This document shows positions 1 through 7,777 of a stretch of DNA of 42,160 bases, one piece after another. Position 1 is the first letter of the stretch; every line of letters starts with the position of its first letter. Source of the DNA: an uncultured Eubacteriales bacterium (lineage in GTDB: Bacteria; Bacillota; Clostridia; Oscillospirales; Oscillospiraceae); the NCBI GenBank assembly GCA_902496595.1, contig CABVBV010000006.1, forward strand, positions 1 through 42,160. Direction: 5' to 3'. Made by a program: the position numbers and the translations under genes. The notes under the pieces were generated by a model that was not told the DNA's origin, did not search any database, and saw only the letters and a program-made list of their open reading frames with translations.

Positions 1-1005
1 CGCGCCCTGCAGTACAGCAACACCGAGGGCTATATGCCGCTGCGCAAGTTCATCTCCGACAGATATAAGAAGCAGGGCGTGGATTTCGCGCCCGAGAACA
101 TCATCATCACGAACGGCTCCCAGCAGGCGCTGGACATGGTCGCCGCTACGCTGATAAACCCGGGCGACAAAGTCGCCGTTGAGAAGCCGAGTTATCTGAC
201 CGCGCTCCAGACTTTCCATCTGTACAGCCCTAAGATAGTCTCCGTCAGCCTCAACGACGACGGTATTGACTGCGACGAGCTGGAAAAGGTATTGGCGGAG
301 AACGACCCGAAGTTCATCTACGTCATTCCGAATTTCCAGAACCCGACCGGCCTGACCTATACTCAGGAGGTCAGGGAGAAGGCTGCGGCCATACTCAAGG
401 CTGCGGGGACTCCGGTGATTGAAGACAACCCCTACGGAGAGCTGCGCTTCCACGGAGAGGGCGGCAGCAGCTTCGCGGCGCTGCTCGGAGAGCAGTGCGC
501 TGCGATGGGCACGTTCTCAAAGATCGTTGCGCCCGGTATGCGCATAGGCTGGATAGCCTGCAAGCAGCCCGAACTCTACGCGAAGCTCCTGGCCTTCAAG
601 TCCACCATGGACTTGCACACGAACATCTTCGGTCAGATGGTGCTGGCCCAGTATCTGCTGGACAACGACCTCGACGCCCAGATCGAGAAGATCAAGGAGA
701 TGTACTGTGAGAAGGCGGAGAAGATGATGGCCTGCATGGCCGAGGACTTCCCGGCTGACGTGAGCTACACGAAGCCCGAGGGCGGTATGTTCATCTGGGC
801 CACGATGCCGGAGGGCCTCAAGGCCGTGGACGTCATGGAGGCGGCCGCCAAGAAGGGCGTGGCCGTCTGTCCCGGAGACCCCTTCTACGAGGAGGACAGG
901 GGCGTCCGCACGATGCGCATCAACTACTCGAACAGCTCCGACGAAGCGATAGAGAAGGGCATCAAGATCCTCGGCGACACGATAAAGGAACTTCTCTCGA
1001 AGTAA
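1..1005 (+). CDS. PLP-dependent class I/II aminotransferase, LysN/MocR-like, 5' truncated
   Basis: The frame is open from base 1. The residues before the first ATG at 34 (ALQYSNTEGY) belong to the family's conserved entry region, so the window edge cuts the gene and that ATG is internal. The visible 334 residues hold the NPTG substrate-loop motif (PNFQNPTGL) and the PLP-lysine segment GTFSKIVAPGMRIGW, followed by a complete C-terminal small domain. Such fold-type I enzymes transfer amino groups between amino acids and 2-oxo acids in the cytoplasm; relatives act on 2-aminoadipate, aromatic or branched-chain substrates. The specific substrate cannot be read from sequence. If a GntR-type DNA-binding domain precedes the window, the protein would instead be a MocR-type regulator. 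Confidence 0.9.
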   Translation, partial: RALQYSNTEGYMPLRKFISDRYKKQGVDFAPENIIITNGSQQALDMVAATLINPGDKVAVEKPSYLTALQTFHLYSPKIVSVSLNDDGIDCDELEKVLAENDPKFIYVIPNFQNPTGLTYTQEVREKAAAILKAAGTPVIEDNPYGELRFHGEGGSSFAALLGEQCAAMGTFSKIVAPGMRIGWIACKQPELYAKLLAFKSTMDLHTNIFGQMVLAQYLLDNDLDAQIEKIKEMYCEKAEKMMACMAEDFPADVSYTKPEGGMFIWATMPEGLKAVDVMEAAAKKGVAVCPGDPFYEEDRGVRTMRINYSNSSDEAIEKGIKILGDTIKELLSK

Positions 1006-1021
1006 GAAGAATATAACACAT

Positions 1022-1062
1022 GAAAGCCGCCCATGGAAGCGAAAAGTTTCCATGGGCGGTTC
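1022..1062 (+). terminator. Hairpin after the aminotransferase
   Basis: Perfect 12-bp inverted repeat, CCGCCCATGGAA (1027-1038) with TTCCATGGGCGG (1048-1059), 17 bases after the stop codon. It is followed by TTCAG rather than a long T run, so it is a weak intrinsic terminator or an mRNA-stabilising hairpin. Confidence 0.6.
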
Positions 1063-1150
1063 AGCTTGTCGGAGAAGGCTGTGCATCCCTCGGCAAAGTG
1101 GATGGCGCCGCGCTCCGCGGGAAAAACTCTGCGAGGCCTGGGCAGGCCGA

Positions 1151-1714
1151 TTATTCCCGGGGTTGTTCGAGTTTTTTGCGGGTATCTTCGGCGGCTATCT
1201 CTCTCAGTTCCTTCATGAAGGGAAACTGTGCGCAGTCGGCTGTGCCGTATTCCAGGTTGAGGGTCTTTTCGAGCTCTATCCATGTGTCCAGCGGGGCCTC
1301 GTTGTGCTGGATGACGGCCTCGATACGGTCGATGGCCTTGTAGAGCTTCGCTTCCGGGGTCTCGAGCGCCAGGAGCTCCGCGAACAGGTCGTCGAGCTCC
1401 GCTTTCTTATCCGGCAGCATGGCTGTCAGGCGGCCCACGGCGTCCGTCTCCGTCTCCTCGTCCGCGTCCGTCTTGAGGAAGGAGGGGATGTCACCCGTCA
1501 CAGCCTCGCCCCAGTCGTGGACTATGCACATCCTCAGCACCTTGTCCATGTCGATGCCGGGAAACTCGTCCTTCAGCAGAAACGCCATGGCGCAGAGCCG
1601 GTAGCTGTGTTCCGCAACGGACTCGCGCCGGCCTGTGCTCGTCCAGCCATGCCTCGTGTTGCACTTCATGCGCTCCAGTATATGCAGAAAATCCATGAAC
1701 TCTCCAGCTGTCAT
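1151..1714 (-). CDS. HD-domain hydrolase, YfbR/HDDC2-like 5'-deoxynucleotidase
   Basis: This 187-residue protein carries the HD metal-binding signature: an early His in a KCNTRHGW segment, AEHS in the next helix, the His-Asp pair in CIVHDWGEAVTGDIP, and a late Asp in KAIDRIEAV. That order and the length fit YfbR/HDDC2-like enzymes, which remove phosphate from deoxynucleoside monophosphates in nucleotide-pool control. The start at 1714 is chosen because GAGAGGGGG lies about nine bases upstream; the frame is open further upstream but has no ribosome binding site. The gene is divergent from the amidohydrolase operon, and their -35 boxes stand back to back. Substrate specificity is inferred from the family only. 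Confidence 0.85.
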   Translation of the reverse strand: MTAGEFMDFLHILERMKCNTRHGWTSTGRRESVAEHSYRLCAMAFLLKDEFPGIDMDKVLRMCIVHDWGEAVTGDIPSFLKTDADEETETDAVGRLTAMLPDKKAELDDLFAELLALETPEAKLYKAIDRIEAVIQHNEAPLDTWIELEKTLNLEYGTADCAQFPFMKELREIAAEDTRKKLEQPRE

Positions 1715-1739
1715 TTGAGCGATTCCCCCTCTCCGGGAT

Positions 1740-1768
1740 ATCTTAACACGGCGAAGGCGCTTTTGCAA
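1740..1768 (-). promoter_or_regulatory. Promoter of the HD-domain gene
   Basis: On the minus strand TTGCAA (1763-1768) is followed after 17 bases by TAAGAT (1740-1745), ahead of the start at 1714. Its -35 box directly abuts the -35 box of the divergent operon. Confidence 0.55.
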
Positions 1769-1796
1769 TTGACAGCCGCGCCTTCGGGGTGATAAT
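1769..1796 (+). promoter_or_regulatory. Promoter of the amidohydrolase-marR operon
   Basis: Consensus TTGACA (1769-1774), 16-base spacer, GATAAT (1791-1796), about 40 bases before the ATG at 1837. A 9-bp inverted repeat, CGAAGGCGC (1752-1760) with GCGCCTTCG (1778-1786), brackets both divergent -35 boxes and could be a regulatory site. Confidence 0.65.
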
Positions 1797-1836
1797 CTGA
1801 TATGAAAGGTATGATAATTGTACGGGAGGCGATCCA

Positions 1837-3111
1837 ATGATCAGGCTTTACAACGCCAGGATAATGCCCATGCTCGGGCACAACGACTGCTCGATGGTCG
1901 AGGGCGAGCTCTGGACGGATGGAGAGAGGATAAGCTATGTGGGCCCTGAGCAGCCGGACAGGCCGGATTTCGACAGGGAGATAGATCTGGGCGGCGACCT
2001 TGTCATACCCGGATTCAAGGACGCGCACACGCACATACCCATGGTCTTCCTGCGCTCCTTCGCGGACGGGCTGCCCCTGCACGATTGGCTCTTTCAGCAG
2101 ATCTTCCCCAGAGAGGCCAAGCTCTATCCGGAGGCCATATACGCTTTCACACGGCTCGGCATACTGGAGCTGCTTTCCGGAGGGGTCACGTCCTGCTTCG
2201 ATATGTACTACCATCGGGACGCCTATGTGCAGGCGGTCATTGACAGCGGTTTCCGCTCCGTGCTCTGCGGCGCCGTCGCGGCCGGGGATTCGGACTGGAC
2301 GGTCGCGGAGAGGGACTTTGAGAAGTACAACTCCATGGGCCCGCTCGTGGGTTACAGGCTCGGTTTCCACGCCGAGTACACGGCCAGCGAGAAGCTGCTC
2401 GATTACATCTCTGAGCTGGCTCATGCGCACAAGGCGGAGGTCTGGACGCACAGCAGCGAGACGAGGTCGGAATACGAGGGCTGCATAGAGCGGCACGGCC
2501 TGAGCCCGACGAGGTATTTCGAGAAGCTCGGCCTCTACGACTACGGCGGAGGCGGCTTCCACTGCGTCTGGTTCGACGAGGGCGACATGGAGATCTTCAG
2601 AAACAGGGGCCTCTGGGCGGTCACCTGTCCGGGCTCAAACTCAAAGCTGGCAAGCGGCGTCGCGCCGCTCTGTGAATTTATCGACAGGGGAGTGAAACTC
2701 GCCGTCGGTACGGACGGGCCTTCCTCCAACAACGCTCTGGATATGTTCAGGGAGATGTATCTCTCCTGCGTCCTCCAGAAGCTGAAGCACGAGGACGCCG
2801 CCGCCTGCCCGGCAGCCGACATACTCTACGCCGCCTGCAGCGCGGGAGCAAGAGCCATGGGCCTGGAGGACTGCGACAGCCTCGCGGCGGGCAAATATGC
2901 CGACCTCGCTGTCATCGATATGTCCAGGCCGAGCATGAGGCCGATAATCGCGCCTGCGGAGAACCTTGTTTACAGCGGCTCCAAGGACTGCGTCAGGATG
3001 ACGATGGTGGCGGGCAGGATCCTCTACGAAGACGGGGCCTTCCACGTCGGTGACAGCGCCGACAGGATAATCGCCGAGGCTGAAAAATACACAAGGGAGT
3101 TGACGGCATGA
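1837..3111 (+). CDS. Amidohydrolase, MtaD/SsnA-like (S-adenosylhomocysteine or related aminohydrolase)
   Basis: A 424-residue metal-dependent amidohydrolase. GFKDAHTHIPM supplies the two first-strand metal histidines (64 and 66); later ligands appear in FHAEYTA, WTHSSETRSE and VGTDGPSSNNALDM. The N- and C-terminal segments form the small beta domain usual in this group, ending in the GKYADLAVID signature. MtaD-like members deaminate S-adenosylhomocysteine, methylthioadenosine or related purines; SsnA/chlorohydrolase relatives are alternatives. GGGAGG lies eight bases before the ATG. The stop overlaps the next start (ATGA), so it is the first gene of a translationally coupled operon with a peptidase, cupin and MarR regulator. 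That setting suggests scavenging or detoxification of an imported nitrogen compound, but the substrate is not determined. Confidence 0.88.
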   Translation: MIRLYNARIMPMLGHNDCSMVEGELWTDGERISYVGPEQPDRPDFDREIDLGGDLVIPGFKDAHTHIPMVFLRSFADGLPLHDWLFQQIFPREAKLYPEAIYAFTRLGILELLSGGVTSCFDMYYHRDAYVQAVIDSGFRSVLCGAVAAGDSDWTVAERDFEKYNSMGPLVGYRLGFHAEYTASEKLLDYISELAHAHKAEVWTHSSETRSEYEGCIERHGLSPTRYFEKLGLYDYGGGGFHCVWFDEGDMEIFRNRGLWAVTCPGSNSKLASGVAPLCEFIDRGVKLAVGTDGPSSNNALDMFREMYLSCVLQKLKHEDAAACPAADILYAACSAGARAMGLEDCDSLAAGKYADLAVIDMSRPSMRPIIAPAENLVYSGSKDCVRMTMVAGRILYEDGAFHVGDSADRIIAEAEKYTRELTA

Positions 3112-4514
3112 GTATTGAAGAGAGAATATCCGCTTGGGTGGACGCGCATGAGCAGGAGCTTATAAGGGACATAGGCAGGCTCGTGGCGGTCAAGAGCGTC
3201 AGAGGCGAGCCCGCTCCGGACGCGCCCTTCGGGCCCGGGCCGAGGGCGGCTCTGGACGAAGCCCTGGCCCTCTGCTCCGAGTACGGATTTGAGACGGAGA
3301 ACTACTCCGGCGCAGTCGGCACGGCAGACTTGAACCGGCTGCCCTCGAGGCTCGACATACTCGGCCATCTCGACGTGGTCGCCGAGGGCACGGGCTGGGA
3401 CACGCCTCCCTACGAGGCCGTGCTCAAGAGCGACGGCTGCCTCTACGGCAGGGGCACGGACGACGACAAGGGCCCCATCGTAATGGCGCTCTTCGCCATG
3501 CGCTGCGTCAGAGAGCTGGGCATACCGCTCAAGCACGGCTGCCGGCTCATCATGGGCACGGACGAGGAGTCCGGCTCGGGCGACCTGAGGTACTACTACT
3601 CTGAACACGCTCCCGCGGAGAGCACTTTCACCCCGGACTCGGGTTTCCCGGTGTACAACGTCGAGAAGGGTATGTACAGGCCGGTGCTGTCGTTGAGGCT
3701 GGGCAGGGAGACCGGGCTGCCCCGCGTCGCCTCGATCGAGGGCGGTTTCAGGATAAACGTGGTGCCCTCGGACGCCGAGGCAACCGTTCTGGGGATGAGT
3801 GCGCAGGAGGTGTTGGAGTGCGGCTCCGAAGCCGCCTCCGGCTTCGGCGTCGTGCTGAGCGCGAGAGATGTCGAAGGCGGGGCGGAGCTGACGGTTCACG
3901 GACATCAGGCGCACGCTGCCATGCCCTGGGAGGGCGTGAACGGGAACACGGCTCTGCTGGGCGTGCTCGCAGCCCTGCCGCTCGCCGACTGCCGCTCGAC
4001 CGAGGCGGTCAGGAGCCTCGCCGGAGCCCTGCCGCACGGAGACTGGAGGGGCGAGACCTGCGGCATAGCGCAGAAGGACGAGCTCTCGGGCGAGCTCACC
4101 ATCTCTCTCAACCTGCTGAGCTTCGACGGGGAACTGCTGGAGGCCAGCCTGGACGGACGGGTGCCCATCTGCGCAGACGACGACAACTGCCGCAGGACGT
4201 TTGAAGCTCGGCTGGGCGCTTTGGGCTTCGAGGTCGCCGGAGAGATGCACAGCGCCCACCACACACCCGCCGAAGGAGAGTTTGTCTCGACGCTGCTGGA
4301 CTGCTACGAGACTTACTCGGGCCGAAAGGGAGAGTGCAGGTCGACCGGCGGCGGCACCTATGTACACGAGATCCCCGGCGGAGTGGCTTTCGGCGCGGGT
4401 ATGCCTGACTTCGCCTCCAATCTGCATGGGGCAAATGAACGCATAAATATGCACGATTCGCTGGCGGCTTGCAAAATATTTGCACTTGCCATAGCGAGAT
4501 TGTGCGGAGAATAA
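3108..4514 (+). CDS. Sapep/PepV-like metal-dependent dipeptidase, M20 family
   Basis: 468 residues, the usual PepV length. Metal and catalytic motifs are in order: DILGHLDVVAEG, the bridging Asp in LYGRGTDDDKGP, the catalytic Glu pair in MGTDEESGSGD and the Asp in FTPDSGFP. The lid domain contains HGHQAHAAMPWEG, and a late metal His lies in NLHGANERI. PepV-type enzymes cleave dipeptides and related amides in the cytoplasm, completing peptide use. The gene starts inside the stop codon of the amidohydrolase gene (ATGA), so the two are translated together; 13 bases separate it from the cupin gene. Linkage to an aminohydrolase leaves open a non-peptide amide substrate. Confidence 0.92.
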   Translation: MSIEERISAWVDAHEQELIRDIGRLVAVKSVRGEPAPDAPFGPGPRAALDEALALCSEYGFETENYSGAVGTADLNRLPSRLDILGHLDVVAEGTGWDTPPYEAVLKSDGCLYGRGTDDDKGPIVMALFAMRCVRELGIPLKHGCRLIMGTDEESGSGDLRYYYSEHAPAESTFTPDSGFPVYNVEKGMYRPVLSLRLGRETGLPRVASIEGGFRINVVPSDAEATVLGMSAQEVLECGSEAASGFGVVLSARDVEGGAELTVHGHQAHAAMPWEGVNGNTALLGVLAALPLADCRSTEAVRSLAGALPHGDWRGETCGIAQKDELSGELTISLNLLSFDGELLEASLDGRVPICADDDNCRRTFEARLGALGFEVAGEMHSAHHTPAEGEFVSTLLDCYETYSGRKGECRSTGGGTYVHEIPGGVAFGAGMPDFASNLHGANERINMHDSLAACKIFALAIARLCGE

Positions 4515-4527
4515 GGAGGAAGAAAAT

Positions 4528-4875
4528 ATGATCACAAGGTTTGAAGAGCGGTCGACCTCGAGGATGGAGAACTTCAAAGGCGGCGAGGGCCACGTCATAA
4601 ACAGGGTGATACTGCCCGCGGACGGGATGTACGGAAAGGGCCGGATATTCAACTGCTGCAAGCTCGAGAAAAACTGCGAGATCGGCTGGCACATCCACGA
4701 GGGCGACGGAGAGACCTACCTTATCCTCTCCGGAGAAGGGGAGTTCAACGACAACGGCACTGTGACTACCGTCCGCGCCGGAGACGTCTGCTTTACCGGC
4801 GACGGCCAGGGCCACAGCCTAAAGAACCTGCGCGACGAGCCTCTGGAGATAATCGCCTTGGTGCTTTACAGCTGA
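4528..4875 (+). CDS. Single-domain cupin protein
   Basis: A 115-residue cupin. Motif 1 is visible as WHIHEGDGETYLILSGEG, with two His and one Glu as metal ligands, and motif 2 as FTGDGQGHSLKN with the last His. The length is that of a one-barrel cupin. AGGAGG precedes the ATG by nine bases. It lies between the dipeptidase and the marR gene and shares one base with the latter (TGATG). Small cupins in such operons serve as isomerases, dioxygenase-like enzymes or small-molecule sensors; the sequence alone does not choose among them. Confidence 0.85.
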   Translation: MITRFEERSTSRMENFKGGEGHVINRVILPADGMYGKGRIFNCCKLEKNCEIGWHIHEGDGETYLILSGEGEFNDNGTVTTVRAGDVCFTGDGQGHSLKNLRDEPLEIIALVLYS

Positions 4876-5339
4876 TGGAAAGGGTTCAGAAAGACGCGCT
4901 GGAAGCCAATTTTATAGAGGTTTACGACAAGTTCAAGTTCAGCTTTTACCGCAAGGTGTTTTCCAGGGTGAGGGAGCGGGAGGGCTCGCTCACGGCTATG
5001 GAGGTCTTTTCTCTCGAGGTCATCAACCAGCTCGGGAAGCCGACGATAGGCAAGTTTGCGGAGTTTCTGAACATCTCGCAGTCCAACGCCACATACAAGG
5101 TCGGCAGCCTCGTGAGCAAGGGCTATCTGCGCAAGGAAAACTCGGGCCCGGACAAGCGGGAGTATTATCTGGTGCTCTCGGAGAAATATTACGGCTACAT
5201 CGGCATGATGCGCGACTATGTCTCCACCGTCATGAGCCGGATGCGCGAGCGCTTTCCGGCCGAGGAGCTGGACAAGGTCGCCGAAATGCTGGGCATCATG
5301 TCCAGCGAGCTCATGCCCGAAGCGGAGCAGGATGAATAA
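4875..5339 (+). CDS. MarR-family transcriptional regulator
   Basis: 154 residues with the MarR architecture: an N-terminal dimerisation helix, a winged helix-turn-helix in the middle (GKFAEFLNISQSNATYKVG as recognition region, then a wing with ENSGPDKREYYLVL) and a C-terminal dimerisation helix. The DKRE segment is typical of the MarR wing. The start overlaps the cupin stop by one base. As last gene of the operon it probably controls the operon itself in response to a substrate or product. The best operator candidate in view is the inverted repeat around the divergent promoters at 1752-1786, but its 17-base gap is wide for a single MarR dimer. Confidence 0.9.
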   Translation: MERVQKDALEANFIEVYDKFKFSFYRKVFSRVREREGSLTAMEVFSLEVINQLGKPTIGKFAEFLNISQSNATYKVGSLVSKGYLRKENSGPDKREYYLVLSEKYYGYIGMMRDYVSTVMSRMRERFPAEELDKVAEMLGIMSSELMPEAEQDE

Positions 5340-5349
5340 AAATCCGCGC

Positions 5350-5378
5350 TTGACAAATTGACGCCGAGGTGTTATTTT
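5350..5378 (+). promoter_or_regulatory. Promoter of the T-box/trpB2 unit
   Basis: Consensus TTGACA (5350-5355), exactly 17 bases, then TATTTT (5373-5378). It starts a transcript immediately before the T-box leader. Confidence 0.7.
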
Positions 5379-5384
5379 GTCAGG

Positions 5385-5645
5385 GAAGAAACCGAGGACT
5401 GAGAAGAGTAGCCGGATGTCAGGGCTTTCAGAGAGCGGTGCGTTTGCTGTGAGCGCCGCAGTTTCGGATGCCGGTGAATGGACTCAGGAGGGGAGCGAAG
5501 CTAACTCCCGGGTGTGCGCCCGTTACAGCGCCGCCGCGTGATGGCGCGGGCAGAGCCGGCGGAGCAAGTCTCCACAATTTGGGTGGCACCGCAGATATGT
5601 TTATCTGTCCCAAATGACCTTTTGGTCATTTGGGACTTTTTTTAT
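5385..5645 (+). promoter_or_regulatory. T-box riboswitch with tryptophan specifier
   Basis: Stem I can be traced: CTGAG (5399-5403) pairs with CTCAG (5483-5487), and CCGG (5412-5415) with CCGG (5471-5474). They enclose an internal loop with the AGTA motif (5407-5410) on one side and TGAATGGA on the other. The specifier codon is therefore TGG (5479-5481), Trp. The T-box sequence GGGTGGCACCGCAG lies at 5581-5594; its TGGC bulge fits a tRNA with discriminator G, as in tRNA-Trp. A terminator follows directly. Uncharged tRNA-Trp should stabilise the antiterminator and switch on the downstream trpB2 gene. Confidence 0.93.
5607..5643 (+). terminator. T-box regulated intrinsic terminator
   Basis: Perfect 13-bp stem GTCCCAAATGACC (5607-5619) with GGTCATTTGGGAC (5624-5636), loop TTTT, then seven T. 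It competes with the T-box antiterminator. Confidence 0.93.
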
Positions 5646-5666
5646 TCTAAAAAGGAGGATATCACC

Positions 5667-7040
5667 ATGTCTGAAGCGAAAGTCCCGTACAAAATCTATC
5701 TGAGTGAAGAGGAGATGCCCAGGACGTGGTATAACGTCCGCGCCGATATGAAGGTGAAGCCCGCTCCGCTGCGGAATCCCGCGACGGGCGAGCCCATGGG
5801 TTTTGAGGATCTGAGGCCGGTGTTCTGCGACGAGCTCATACGCCAGGAACTCGACAACGACACGCGGGACGTGCCCATCCCGCAGGACATACGCGACTTC
5901 TACAAGATGTACCGTCCCTCGCCGCTGGTGAGGGCCTACTGTCTGGAGGAGAAGCTCGGCACCCCGGCGCATATCTATTACAAGTTCGAGGGCAACAACA
6001 CGAGCGGTTCGCACAAGCTGAACTCCGCCGTCGCGCAGGCGTATTACGCCAAGAACCAGGGCCTTAGAGGCGTGACCACCGAGACCGGCGCGGGCCAGTG
6101 GGGCACGGCGCTGTCCATGGCCTGCGCGTACCTGGGCCTGGACTGCAAGGTGTACATGGTGAAGTGCTCGTATGAGCAGAAGCCCTTCAGGCGCGAGGTC
6201 ATGCGCACCTACGGCGCGTCGGTGACGCCGAGCCCCTCGATGGAGACCGAGGTGGGCAGGAAGATCCTCGCCGAGCACCCGGGCACCACCGGCTCCCTCG
6301 GCTGCGCCATCTCGGAGGCGGTCGAGGCCGCCGCGACGCAGGAGGGCTACCGCTACGTGCTGGGCAGCGTGCTCAACCAGGTGCTGCTGCACCAGTCTAT
6401 AATCGGCGTCGAGACCAAGACCGCGCTGGACAAGTACGGAGTCGTGCCGGACGTCATCATCGGCTGCGCGGGCGGCGGCTCGAACCTCGGCGGGCTCATC
6501 AGCCCCTTCATGGGCGAAAAGCTGCGCGGCGAGCGGGACTACCGGTTCATAGCGGTGGAGCCGGCCTCCTGCCCGAGCCTGACGCGGGGCCGCTTCGCCT
6601 ACGACTTCTGCGACACGGGCAAGGTCTGCCCGCTGGCGAAGATGTACACCCTGGGCAGCGGTTTCATCCCCTCCCCCAGCCACGCGGGCGGGCTGAGGTA
6701 TCACGGCATGAGCCCGGTGCTCTCGCAGCTCTATCACGACGGCTACATGGAGGCGAGGGCCGTCGGCCAGACCCAGGTGTTCGAGGCGGCTACGGTGTTC
6801 GCCCGCACCGAGGGCATCATGCCCGCACCGGAGTCCAGCCACGCCATCCGCGTCGCCATAGACGAGGCGCTGGAGTGCAAGGAGACGGGTGAGGAGAAGG
6901 TCATCCTCTTCGGGCTCACGGGCACCGGCTACTTCGATATGTACGCCTACCAGAAGTTCAACGACGGCCTGATGGACGACTACGTCCCGACGGACGCCGA
7001 CCTGGAGGCCGGGTTCGCCGGCCTGCCGCAGATAGGCTGA
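5667..7040 (+). CDS. trpB: TrpB2-type tryptophan synthase beta subunit
   Basis: 457 residues, the length of the TrpB2 (COG1350) branch rather than about 400 for TrpB1. The PLP lysine is K117 in NNTSGSHKLNSA, and the phosphate loop is GCAGGGSNLGG. The N-terminal extension with MPRTWYNVRAD is typical of TrpB2. It condenses indole with serine to give tryptophan. No trpA lies nearby, fitting the view that TrpB2 salvages free indole. The ATG at 5667 follows AAAGGAGG at 5651-5658; the open frame upstream runs through the T-box and is not coding. Expression should rise when charged tRNA-Trp is scarce. Confidence 0.92.
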   Translation: MSEAKVPYKIYLSEEEMPRTWYNVRADMKVKPAPLRNPATGEPMGFEDLRPVFCDELIRQELDNDTRDVPIPQDIRDFYKMYRPSPLVRAYCLEEKLGTPAHIYYKFEGNNTSGSHKLNSAVAQAYYAKNQGLRGVTTETGAGQWGTALSMACAYLGLDCKVYMVKCSYEQKPFRREVMRTYGASVTPSPSMETEVGRKILAEHPGTTGSLGCAISEAVEAAATQEGYRYVLGSVLNQVLLHQSIIGVETKTALDKYGVVPDVIIGCAGGGSNLGGLISPFMGEKLRGERDYRFIAVEPASCPSLTRGRFAYDFCDTGKVCPLAKMYTLGSGFIPSPSHAGGLRYHGMSPVLSQLYHDGYMEARAVGQTQVFEAATVFARTEGIMPAPESSHAIRVAIDEALECKETGEEKVILFGLTGTGYFDMYAYQKFNDGLMDDYVPTDADLEAGFAGLPQIG

Positions 7041-7077
7041 GGCCGCCGTAGGACTCGGGCTGCAACTGATAGAAAGA

Positions 7078-7122
7078 GCCCGGGCGCAGAAGGATCTCCT
7101 TTCCGCGTCCGGGCAGATTTTT
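7078..7122 (+). terminator. Terminator after trpB2
   Basis: GCCCGGGCGC (7078-7087) pairs with GCGTCCGGGC (7105-7114) with one G-T pair. AAGGA/TCCTT extends the helix inside, and TTTTTA follows at 7118. It probably also limits readthrough from the convergent XRE gene. Confidence 0.8.
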
Positions 7123-7128
7123 ATCGGA

Positions 7129-7665
7129 TCACCGGCTGCTCCGGCGCTTCAGCCAGATCGCCAGGACTATGCCCGCGACAAACAGCACTCCGCCGAAGAC
7201 GGCCATCGCGCCGCCCATGATGCTGACGGGGTTATTCTGTGCGATGCTGTCCATGGTCTGGGAGAAGCCGCCTATACCGAATCCCGTGTCGAAGCTGCTG
7301 AGCATACGCGACACGATATACCTTGCCAGCAGGCCCATGCCCATGAAGAGTGCGCCCACGACGGCCATGTACACGCCTGCGAGCCAGCCCCAGCGCTTGG
7401 CCAGGCGGCCGATCGTGCGCGGCAGGCCCTCCGTCCAGTCCCTGGGCTGCGCCTGCGGCTCCTCGGGCTCGTCCTCGGAGAGCAGCCAGTCCACCGAGAC
7501 GCCCAGCCGCTCCGCCAGCGCCGCGAGCTTATTCGTCTCCGGCAGCGCCTCGCCGGTTTCCCACTTGGACACGGCCTGCCTCGAAACGCCCAGCCGCTCC
7601 GCCAGCGCCTCCTGAGAGAGCCCGGCGCGTTTTCTGCAATAGAGTATCTTTTCAGGCAATTTCAT
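7129..7665 (-). CDS. XRE-family regulator with two C-terminal membrane segments
   Basis: 178 residues. Residues about 5-60 form a lambda-repressor-type helix-turn-helix (LSQEALAERLGVSRQAVSKW). A linker rich in Glu and Pro leads to two hydrophobic segments, near residues 95-117 and 147-170, the second ending KRRSSR. The design is a membrane-tethered DNA-binding protein, common in Firmicutes near transport or stress genes. The start at 7665 follows GGAGGT; the upstream open frame has no ribosome binding site. An 18-bp palindrome fills the spacer of its own promoter, suggesting autoregulation. The membrane helices could sense envelope state, but nothing identifies a signal. Confidence 0.85.
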   Translation of the reverse strand: MKLPEKILYCRKRAGLSQEALAERLGVSRQAVSKWETGEALPETNKLAALAERLGVSVDWLLSEDEPEEPQAQPRDWTEGLPRTIGRLAKRWGWLAGVYMAVVGALFMGMGLLARYIVSRMLSSFDTGFGIGGFSQTMDSIAQNNPVSIMGGAMAVFGGVLFVAGIVLAIWLKRRSSR

Positions 7666-7694
7666 TGTCTTTACCTCCGAACTATTGTGCTCCG

Positions 7695-7724
7695 AGTATA
7701 GCATCATATCCGCAGATATGACAA
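7695..7724 (-). promoter_or_regulatory. XRE gene promoter with embedded palindromic operator
   Basis: Minus strand TTGTCA (7719-7724), 18-base spacer, TATACT (7695-7700). The palindrome TCATATC-CGCA-GATATGA (7704-7721) has perfect 7-bp arms and occupies the spacer, the expected position for repression by a dimer such as the XRE protein itself. Confidence 0.7.
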
Positions 7725-7761
7725 GCAACCGTGGGCTGGAATCTCCGCTACCCACGGTTGC
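7725..7761 (-). terminator. Hairpin after the SDR gene
   Basis: Perfect 11-bp arms GCAACCGTGGG (7725-7735) and CCCACGGTTGC (7751-7761), 16 bases beyond the reductase stop. On the minus strand only a short T run follows, so termination may be partial. Confidence 0.6.
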
Positions 7762-7777
7762 GCTTTCGTTTTAGCGT

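Noticed and set aside
3024..4694. 556-codon open frame opposite the dipeptidase and cupin genes
   Set aside because: Shadow of high-GC coding sequence; Arg/Val/Ala-rich translation without domain features, and it crosses several real genes.
5514..5666. N-terminal extension of the TrpB2 frame
   Set aside because: It reads through the T-box antiterminator and terminator; the ATG at 5667 has an excellent ribosome binding site.
5601..6842. 413-codon frame opposite trpB2
   Set aside because: Repetitive Arg/His/Ala composition and no start signal; the plus strand encodes a complete TrpB2.
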